A DNA stretch of 11,602 nt, taken from contig CAMWKC010000044.1 in assembly GCA_947174735.1 (NCBI GenBank), positions 1-11,602 of the forward strand, in the 5' to 3' direction. The stretch's first letter is position 1; each line of letters begins with the position of its first letter. The notes below the pieces were generated by a model. It did no database searches and was not told the DNA's origin. It worked only from the letters and a program-made list of their open reading frames with translations. The stretch is from an uncultured Porphyromonadaceae bacterium (GTDB taxonomy: Bacteria; Bacteroidota; Bacteroidia; Bacteroidales; Muribaculaceae). The translations under genes were made by a program, and so were the position numbers. Below are positions 7,004 to 11,602 of the stretch, one piece after another.

Positions 7004-8548
7004 ATGCTTACTAAAGTATTTACCGCTTCCATACACGGCATCGAGGCAATGCCTGTAACCATAGAAACCGAATCGGGCAAGGGAACCATGTTCACCATTG
7101 TGGGCATGGCTGATACGGCTGTCAGAGAGAGTCAGATGCGTATGGTATCGGCTGTCAATAACAGCGGAGTGAGTTTCCCTCACCGGCGTATACTTATCAA
7201 TCTCGCTCCGGCCGATATTAAAAAGGAAGGTGCCTGTTTTGATCTTCCCATGACAGTCGGTGTACTGACCTCCAACGGAGTTATTGAAGTGCCGGCTCTT
7301 AACGAATATATGATAGCTGGTGAATTATCGCTTGACGGCTCGGTGCTTCCTATACGAGGTGCACTCCCTATGGCGGTGAAGGCACGTGAAATGGGTTTCA
7401 AGCGTCTTATCGTACCATACGAGAATGTAACCGAGGCTGCGGTAGTAAACAGGTTAGAAGTATTCGGAGTCAGAAATCTGACAGAAGCTTTAGGGGTACT
7501 TACCGGTATTTCCGACCTTCAGCCTACTGTAATTGATACACGCAGCATGTTTGCGGCACAGGCAGGTCTTTTTGACAATGATTTTTCTGAAGTACGTGGC
7601 CAGGATACTGTTAAGCGGGCATTTGAGGTAGCGTGTGCCGGCGGCCACAACATACTCCTTATCGGACCTCCAGGTGCCGGTAAGTCAATGATGGCTAAAC
7701 GTCTGCCTACTATCCTCCCACCGCTGACGCTTACTGAAGCCTTGGAAACTACCAAAATACATTCTGTCGCCGGTAAACTGCCCAAAGGTTCGATGCTAAT
7801 GACACGGCGTCCTTTCCGTACTCCGCACCACACTGTATCACCCGTAGCCCTTGTCGGTGGCGGTGCCAATCCTATGCCGGGCGAGATTTCTTTAGCACAT
7901 AACGGTGTCCTATTTTTAGATGAACTGCCAGAATTTCCACGACAAGTACTGGAAGTATTAAGACAGCCTATTGAAGATAGGGTTATAACTATATCACGCG
8001 CTAAATATACAGTTGATTATCCGGCGTCATTCATGCTTGTGGCAAGTATGAATCCGTGTCCTTGCGGTTATCACGGTCATCCTACACGGCAGTGTACTTG
8101 TCAGTCTGGACAGGTAAACCGTTACATGGGGCGTATATCCGGGCCGCTGCTTGACCGTATCGATATTCAGATAGATATACAGCCTGTCGGTTTCGATGAT
8201 ATGGCGGCTACGGTATCGGGTGAATCGAGTGCTGATATACGCAAGCGTGTATTGGCTGCCCGTGCTTTACAGCAGCAACGTTTCAGTAATGAGCCGGGTG
8301 TGCACTGTAATGCCCAGATGGGACCGCGTTTGCTGCGACGCTATGCCTGGCCCGAGCAAGCCGGTCTCGACAAGTTGAAAGAACGCATGACACGCCTTAA
8401 CATGAGCGCCCGTGCCTTCGATCGCATTCTTCGCGTAGCCCGTACCATCGCCGACCTCGACGCCTCCGAACAGGTCCGCAGCCTTCACATCGCTGAAGCC
8501 ATCGGCTACCGCTCCCTCGACCGCAGTAACTACACCCAGCCTTTCTGA
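7004..8548 (+). CDS. comM: YifB/ComM family Mg-chelatase-like AAA+ ATPase
   Basis: ComM is a hexameric AAA+ helicase that promotes branch migration of incoming DNA during natural transformation; E. coli YifB is the same family. The 514-aa protein has the usual length and order. An N-terminal ChlI/Lon-like domain (about 1-165) contains FTIVGMADTAVRESQMRM and INLAPADIKKEG. The Mg-chelatase AAA+ core follows, with Walker A GPPGAGKS (221-228) and Walker B LFLDEL (about 303-308). A four-cysteine knuckle (Cys352, 354, 364, 366) and a sensor region GRISGPLLDRIDIQID come next. The C-terminal Mg-chelatase helical domain covers about 420-514. The ATG lies 27 bases after the lipoprotein gene, so the two are probably one operon. 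Oddity: the last ~49 codons use C at the third position far more than the preceding part. No known competence genes other than this one are visible in the window. Confidence 0.95.
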   Translation: MLTKVFTASIHGIEAMPVTIETESGKGTMFTIVGMADTAVRESQMRMVSAVNNSGVSFPHRRILINLAPADIKKEGACFDLPMTVGVLTSNGVIEVPALNEYMIAGELSLDGSVLPIRGALPMAVKAREMGFKRLIVPYENVTEAAVVNRLEVFGVRNLTEALGVLTGISDLQPTVIDTRSMFAAQAGLFDNDFSEVRGQDTVKRAFEVACAGGHNILLIGPPGAGKSMMAKRLPTILPPLTLTEALETTKIHSVAGKLPKGSMLMTRRPFRTPHHTVSPVALVGGGANPMPGEISLAHNGVLFLDELPEFPRQVLEVLRQPIEDRVITISRAKYTVDYPASFMLVASMNPCPCGYHGHPTRQCTCQSGQVNRYMGRISGPLLDRIDIQIDIQPVGFDDMAATVSGESSADIRKRVLAARALQQQRFSNEPGVHCNAQMGPRLLRRYAWPEQAGLDKLKERMTRLNMSARAFDRILRVARTIADLDASEQVRSLHIAEAIGYRSLDRSNYTQPF

Positions 8549-8565
8549 CACCGCTTCAAACCCCT

Positions 8566-8622
8566 CACTTTTCGACAGACCCTCTCCACCTCGTGACAGA
8601 CCCTCTCACCTTTCGACAAACC
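8566..8622 (+). repeat. Three tandem copies of a 16-bp unit (REP-like)
   Basis: Three related 16-bp units lie head to tail at 8566-8581, 8587-8602 and 8607-8622, separated by CTCTC and CTCT. The shared core is GACAGACC or GACAAACC preceded by CAC and a T/C-rich run. They start 17 bases after the comM stop codon and lie directly upstream of a Y1/RAYT-type gene. The copies are degenerate and only three, so this is not a CRISPR array. Confidence 0.7.
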
Positions 8623-8624
8623 TC

Positions 8625-8671
8625 TTTCAGGTGGGAACTACTTTCAGATGGGAGCTGCTTCCAGCTGAAAG
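8625..8671 (+). repeat. 17-bp tandem repeat with overlapping hairpin
   Basis: TTTCAGGTGGGAACTAC (8625-8641) is followed directly by TTTCAGATGGGAGCTGC (8642-8658; 13 of 17 bases the same) and a partial third copy beginning TTCCAG at 8659. CTTTCAG (8641-8647) is also the reverse complement of CTGAAAG (8665-8671), so the second copy can fold into a hairpin. These lie inside the 8607-8746 inverted-repeat unit. Confidence 0.6.
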
Positions 8672-8693
8672 GCCATTCTTTCCTTAGTGCTTT

Positions 8694-8712
8694 CTTATTC
8701 TTTCAGAATAAG
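8694..8712 (+). repeat. Small hairpin upstream of the Y1 transposase gene
   Basis: CTTATTC (8694-8700) and GAATAAG (8706-8712) form a perfect 7-bp stem around TTTCA. With G-U pairs the stem can extend outward by three more. No T-tract follows, so a terminator role for comM is possible but weak. It may instead be a structured site recognised by the HUH enzyme encoded downstream (inference). Confidence 0.45.
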
Positions 8713-8789
8713 GAGGCCGGAGGTGGAGCCGGTTTGTCGGTAGGTGAAAAAAACCAAAAGAATTTTTATCAGACTAAAGTATATTAATT

Positions 8790-9752
8790 ATGTGTGCCTC
8801 AGAGATTAAGCCTTTTAAAGAGACTGGAGAGCATTCCTATCATAGGAGAGCCTTCTCTCATGATTATTTTGCTCCGTTCATTTACCATATTATCATTAAG
8901 AAAGCTAAGAAGTGTGAAAGCTTCGGCTCTGTTGAGGGAAATGCCCGCATTGCTCCCGGTAATCCCGGCTGCGTAAGAATTGTGGAGTCTTCACTTGGAA
9001 AAATCATAGTTAAATCAATTCTTCATCTTCCATACGAATATCCTATTCTTAAACTTTATCAATTTTGTGTGATGCCGGACCATATTCATCTGCTTATAAA
9101 AGTTCTATACCGGTCTGATAAGCATCTGGATTTTTATGTTGAAAGCTTGAAAACAAGGATAGCGGCTAAATATTCCGAGAAGAAAGGAGAAATTGTTAAT
9201 AATGAATCAGTCTTTGAACCGGGTTATTGCGACAAACCGCTATATGATAAGCGTTCTCTTGATGGCCTTTTTCGTTATATCAGGGAAAATCCGCATAGAT
9301 TGGGCATTAGATTACAATTTCCCCAGTTTTTTAGGACAGCGAGAAACTTTAAAATCGATAATAACAACTACCAAGCTTATGGGAATCTATTCCTTTTGCG
9401 TAATCCGGATAAAGAAGCCGTTAGAATCAGTCGGAAATTCACTCCGGAAGAAAAGCTGAAGAAACGGGGTAAATGGCTTTCTGACGTTTCTAAAGGTACA
9501 GTTCTGGTGTCTCCCTTTATCTCTCGGGAAGAAAAAGAAATACGAACTGAAGCCGAATCACTTGGTGGCAAGATAATTTTGATTGTTCCAGAAGCCTTCG
9601 GTGAGCGTTATAAACCTGCCAAACATGACTTCGACCTCTGTTGTGAAGGCAGAATAGTTATTATTTCCTTAGGTCTTCCGCCAAAGTCAGACTTAACTCG
9701 TGAGGTCTGCCTAAAGATGAATGAACTGGCACAATTAATCTCCTCACTTTAA
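8790..9752 (+). CDS. RAYT-like Y1/HUH transposase with extra DprA/SLOG-like C-terminal domain
   Basis: The 320-aa protein belongs to the Y1 (IS200-like/REP-associated tyrosine) transposase superfamily, which nicks single-stranded DNA at hairpins. The N-terminal domain (about 25-170) starts DYFAPFIYHIIIKKA. It contains the HUH motif CVMPDHIHLLI (His98, His100) and the late motif LFRYIRENPHRLGIR; Tyr163 in YIRENP fits the catalytic tyrosine position. A linker holding AYGNLFLLRNP leads to a second domain (about 236-320): GTVLVSPFISREEKEIRTEA, GGKIILIVPEAFGERYKP, FDLCCEGRIVIISLG. This looks like a Rossmann-type unit reminiscent of DprA/SLOG proteins and is not part of ordinary IS200 TnpA; the assignment is tentative. 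No IS ends or tnpB are visible. The 241-bp spacer in front is packed with short repeats, as expected for a RAYT. Its AT-rich codon use contrasts with the comM 3' end. No clear TAnnTTTG promoter was found upstream. Confidence 0.82.
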   Translation: MCASEIKPFKETGEHSYHRRAFSHDYFAPFIYHIIIKKAKKCESFGSVEGNARIAPGNPGCVRIVESSLGKIIVKSILHLPYEYPILKLYQFCVMPDHIHLLIKVLYRSDKHLDFYVESLKTRIAAKYSEKKGEIVNNESVFEPGYCDKPLYDKRSLDGLFRYIRENPHRLGIRLQFPQFFRTARNFKIDNNNYQAYGNLFLLRNPDKEAVRISRKFTPEEKLKKRGKWLSDVSKGTVLVSPFISREEKEIRTEAESLGGKIILIVPEAFGERYKPAKHDFDLCCEGRIVIISLGLPPKSDLTREVCLKMNELAQLISSL

Positions 9753-9799
9753 TTTCAATTATTACTTCATAGGGAATAGAATCTATTGGTGTCTGAATG

Positions 9800-9835
9800 A
9801 AAATGGCGTCCCTGTCGCGACAGGGACGCCATTTT
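9800..9835. terminator. Perfect 36-bp palindrome, bidirectional terminator
   Basis: The 18 bases at 9800-9817 (AAAATGGCGTCCCTGTCG) are the exact reverse complement of 9818-9835. The GC-rich stem starts with AAAA and ends with TTTT, so it works as an intrinsic terminator on both strands. It sits 47 bases past the rightward Y1 gene and 36 bases past the leftward fabF stop, between convergent genes. Confidence 0.9.
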
Positions 9836-9871
9836 ATGTTTGGGGTGAAAAATAGGGAAGAATCCCTACTA

Positions 9872-11137
9872 TCAGGGTTTGTATTTCTTGAAGATAATCG
9901 AAGCGTTGTGGCCTCCGAAGCCGAAGGTGTTGCTGAGAACGGCGTTAATGTCGCGTTTCTGGGCTTTGTTAAAGGTGAAGTTCAGATCGTAGTCTACATC
10001 AGGATCGTTATCGCCCTCCTCGTGGTTGATAGTGGGAGGTACGATACCGTCATTGATAGCCTTAATACTGAACAGAGCTTCAATAGCACCGGCAGCACCT
10101 AAGAGATGACCGGTCATCGATTTTGTAGAGCTCAGATTCATCTTGTAGGCATGGTCGCCGAATACCTGTTTGATAGCTGCTGCCTCGCTGCGGTCGCCCA
10201 CAGGAGTCGAAGTACCGTGCAGGTTGATATAATCTATATCTTCGGGTGTCATACCGGCGTCCTTGAGAGCATTCTCCATTACCAGACGTGCGCCCAATCC
10301 TTCAGGATGGGTAGCAGTGATATGGTAGGCATCAGCACTCAGACCACCGCCTGCAACTTCAGCATAGATGTGTGCGCCACGTGCCAAAGCGTGCTCAAGT
10401 TCCTCGAGTACCAGGGCTCCGGCACCTTCACCGATAACGAAACCATCACGGCTGCCGCTGAAAGGACGCGAAGCACCTTTAGGATCATCGTTACGGGTAG
10501 ACAGAGCCTTCATCGAATTGAAGCCGCCTACACCAGCCGGGAAGATAGCCGCTTCAGCTCCGCCGGCAACTATGGCATCAGCCATACCGAGGCGGATATA
10601 GTTGAAGGCATCTATAAGAGCATTGTTCGATGAAGCACACGCCGAAACAGTGGCGAAGTTAGGACCACGGAAACCGTGGTCAATCGAAATCTGACCGGCG
10701 GCGATGTCCGCAATCATCTTAGGAATGAAGAAAGGGTTGTACTTAGGGCCCTGCTCCGCTCCATTTACGGCAAAATAGCCGGCTTCCTCCTCGAAAGTGT
10801 GGAGACCGCCGATACCTGCGGCGAAGATAACGCCAACACGGTCTTTATTGACGTTCTCGTTCTCCAGTTCAGCGTCCTCAATAGCCTGATTGGCAGCTAC
10901 AAGAGCGTACATGGCATAGAGATCGAGGGTTCTTGCTTTTTTTCTGTCGAAATGCTTCGAAGGGTCAAAGTCCTTCAGTTCACAAGCGAACTGAGTCTTG
11001 AACTTCGACGAGTCGAAATGAGTGATCGGACCCGCACCGCTCACGCCGTTGACAGCGTTCTCCCAGGCAGTGTCAACGTCATTGCCTATAGGAGTGAGCG
11101 CACCGAGGCCGGTGACTACAACTCTTTTTAATTCCAT
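9872..11137 (-). CDS. fabF: Beta-ketoacyl-ACP synthase II (FabF)
   Basis: FabF condenses malonyl-ACP with an acyl-ACP to extend the chain in type II fatty-acid synthesis in the cytoplasm. From ATG at 11137 the protein is 421 aa, the normal family length, and starts MELKRVVVTGLGALTPIGND. The condensing-enzyme triad is complete: Cys167 in TVSACASSNNAL, His307 in NLHGTSTPVGD and His344 in KSMTGHLLGAAGA; the C-terminal NTFGFGGHNASI loop is also present. The frame is open a further 25 codons upstream, but that stretch overlaps the end of acpP and is unlike the family, so the internal ATG is the start. It lies 37 bases after acpP and is almost certainly co-transcribed. Codons are rich in C at the third position, as expected for a well-expressed gene. 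The 3' end runs into the bidirectional palindrome. Confidence 0.98.
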   Translation of the reverse strand: MELKRVVVTGLGALTPIGNDVDTAWENAVNGVSGAGPITHFDSSKFKTQFACELKDFDPSKHFDRKKARTLDLYAMYALVAANQAIEDAELENENVNKDRVGVIFAAGIGGLHTFEEEAGYFAVNGAEQGPKYNPFFIPKMIADIAAGQISIDHGFRGPNFATVSACASSNNALIDAFNYIRLGMADAIVAGGAEAAIFPAGVGGFNSMKALSTRNDDPKGASRPFSGSRDGFVIGEGAGALVLEELEHALARGAHIYAEVAGGGLSADAYHITATHPEGLGARLVMENALKDAGMTPEDIDYINLHGTSTPVGDRSEAAAIKQVFGDHAYKMNLSSTKSMTGHLLGAAGAIEALFSIKAINDGIVPPTINHEEGDNDPDVDYDLNFTFNKAQKRDINAVLSNTFGFGGHNASIIFKKYKP

Positions 11138-11174
11138 ATTCTCGGTTTGGGGTTGATTGCTTCGGTTGTGGTTT

Positions 11175-11411
11175 TTACTTGCTATGCTCCTCGATGTAGG
11201 CGATAGCGTCACCTACAGATACGATCTTCTCGGCGTCCTCGTCGGGTATTGTGATACCAAACTCCTTCTCGAACTCCATGATCAGCTCTACGGTGTCGAG
11301 TGAGTCAGCGCCAAGGTCTTTGCTGAACTCTGCGGTGGGAGTAACTTCGTTCTCGTCTACAGTCAGCTTATCAACGATGATAGCTTTTACTCTCGAATCA
11401 ATGTCAGACAT
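11175..11411 (-). CDS. acpP: Acyl carrier protein
   Basis: The 78-aa acidic protein carries growing acyl chains on a 4'-phosphopantetheine arm. The attachment serine is Ser37 in the hallmark [16 protein letters not shown], and the following helix [13 protein letters not shown] is also typical. Length and order match bacterial AcpP. It is the first gene of the acpP-fabF operon, 37 bases ahead of fabF, supplying the substrate carrier for FabF. A probable promoter lies about 50 bases upstream. Confidence 0.98.
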   Translation of the reverse strand: MSDIDSRVKAIIVDKLTVDENEVTPTAEFSKDLGADSLDTVELIMEFEKEFGITIPDEDAEKIVSVGDAIAYIEEHSK

Positions 11412-11462
11412 ATTTTAGTCGATTTAAATTGTTGTATATTGTTTTCGCTAAATTTCAGGCTG

Positions 11463-11470
11463 CAAAGTAA
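11463..11470 (-). promoter_or_regulatory. Probable -7 element of the acpP-fabF promoter
   Basis: On the minus strand this reads TTACTTTG, seven of eight matches to TAnnTTTG. A weak TTTC lies about 20 bases upstream in place of TTTG. Transcription would start near 11456-11459, giving a leader of about 45 bases before the acpP ATG at 11411. The region 11471-11540 is AT-rich and holds no other gene. Confidence 0.5.
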
Positions 11471-11540
11471 GTCAAAAATTTTCTATTACCGAAATTTTTA
11501 CAACTTTATTGCACACTTTTTTTAATCTTGTGCATAAAAA

Positions 11541-11578
11541 GCCCTCTTTTAGCCTCTCTAAGGAGGCTAAAAGAGGGC
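11541..11578 (-). terminator. Intrinsic terminator of a leftward gene beyond the right edge
   Basis: GCCCTCTTTTAGCCTC (11541-11556) and GAGGCTAAAAGAGGGC (11563-11578) form a perfect 16-bp stem with a six-base loop. Read on the minus strand the stem is followed by TTTTTATG, a proper U-tract, whereas the plus-strand side has only GTTT. It therefore most likely ends a minus-strand gene whose coding region lies just outside the window, insulating the acpP promoter. Confidence 0.8.
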
Positions 11579-11602
11579 GTTTCCATATTTACGGACTATG
11601 TG

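Larger units (their letters stand above)
8607..8746. repeat. 140-bp inverted-repeat unit, candidate REPIN/MITE-like element
   Basis: The third 16-bp unit (CACCTTTCGACAAACC, 8607-8622) reappears as its reverse complement at 8731-8746 (GGTTTGTCGGTAGGTG), 14 of 16 bases matching and the first nine perfect. Two REP-like units in opposite orientation around a short spacer with internal palindromes is the layout of REPINs, which depend on RAYT transposases. A RAYT-type gene starts 43 bases after the right arm. No flanking target duplication was recognised, and whether the element recurs in the genome cannot be seen here. Confidence 0.45.

Noticed and set aside
7519..7869. Leftward 116-codon open frame inside comM
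   Set aside because: It lies opposite the Walker A and adjacent conserved comM motifs and shows no independent protein features.
8566..8622. CRISPR array
   Set aside because: The repeats are only 16 bp, degenerate, and separated by 4-5 bases, with no spacers and no cas genes.
8593..8787. Rightward 64-codon open frame in the comM-Y1 spacer
   Set aside because: It runs through the tandem and inverted repeats, its product has no protein-like features, and the repeats explain the sequence better.
8790..9752. Complete IS200/IS605 insertion sequence
   Set aside because: No tnpB, no recognisable left/right end hairpins with cleavage sites on both sides, and an extra C-terminal domain not found in IS200 TnpA; a RAYT-like single gene fits better.
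9797..10633. Rightward open frames of about 100 and 175 codons over the fabF 3' half
   Set aside because: They are antisense to fabF, whose conserved active-site residues and codon use clearly mark the minus strand as coding; the first also starts inside the palindrome.
10676..11131. Rightward 151-codon open frame opposite the fabF 5' half
   Set aside because: Antisense shadow of a certain gene; no recognisable protein features.
11138..11212. N-terminal extension of FabF by 25 codons
   Set aside because: It overlaps the acpP coding end, is unlike the family, and the internal ATG gives the standard MELKRVVVTG start and normal length.

Overview
The window looks like a chromosomal segment of a Bacteroidota species, most likely order Bacteroidales and possibly Muribaculaceae- or Prevotella-like. 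Evidence: promoter cores of the Bacteroidetes TAnnTTTG type, no Shine-Dalgarno sequences in front of genes, a lipoprotein/TPR/AraC membrane regulator, DUF4369/TlpA-like lipoproteins, Omp28-like secreted proteins, and an acpP-fabF pair. The order-level call is inference from gene style; there is no rRNA or other marker gene here.

Layout, left to right. (1) The 3' end of a HipA-like kinase gene enters from the left edge (1-245). (2) A membrane-spanning one-component regulator (347-2128), with its own promoter, has a lipoprotein signal, a periplasmic TPR region, one transmembrane helix and a cytoplasmic AraC-type DNA-binding domain. (3) After a stem-loop comes a two-gene operon (2314-5839) for large secreted proteins. 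The second carries an Ig/CARDB-like domain and an Omp28-like thioredoxin domain with a CGWC site. Both end in the same kind of short C-terminal tail, and a strong 15-bp hairpin closes the operon. (4) A second operon (5948-8548) encodes a thioredoxin-fold lipoprotein that has lost its CxxC cysteines, followed by the ComM/YifB AAA+ ATPase. (5) A 241-bp spacer (8549-8789) is full of short direct and inverted repeats. It leads into a Y1/HUH transposase-like gene (RAYT type, 8790-9752) with an extra C-terminal Rossmann/DprA-like domain. (6) A perfect 36-bp palindrome serves as a two-way terminator between this gene and the leftward fatty-acid operon acpP-fabF (11411-9872). (7) At the right edge a hairpin oriented for leftward transcription ends a gene that lies outside the window.

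How the parts may work together. The TPR-AraC regulator probably senses an envelope signal and may control the secreted-protein operon beside it (inference from position). ComM is a branch-migration helicase of natural transformation, so a single-strand-DNA HUH enzyme fused to a DprA-like domain immediately downstream is notable. The repeats in front of the HUH gene have the layout expected of REP/REPIN sequences mobilised by a RAYT. This RAYT-plus-repeat locus is the best candidate here for something under-described. The acpP-fabF operon is ordinary housekeeping.
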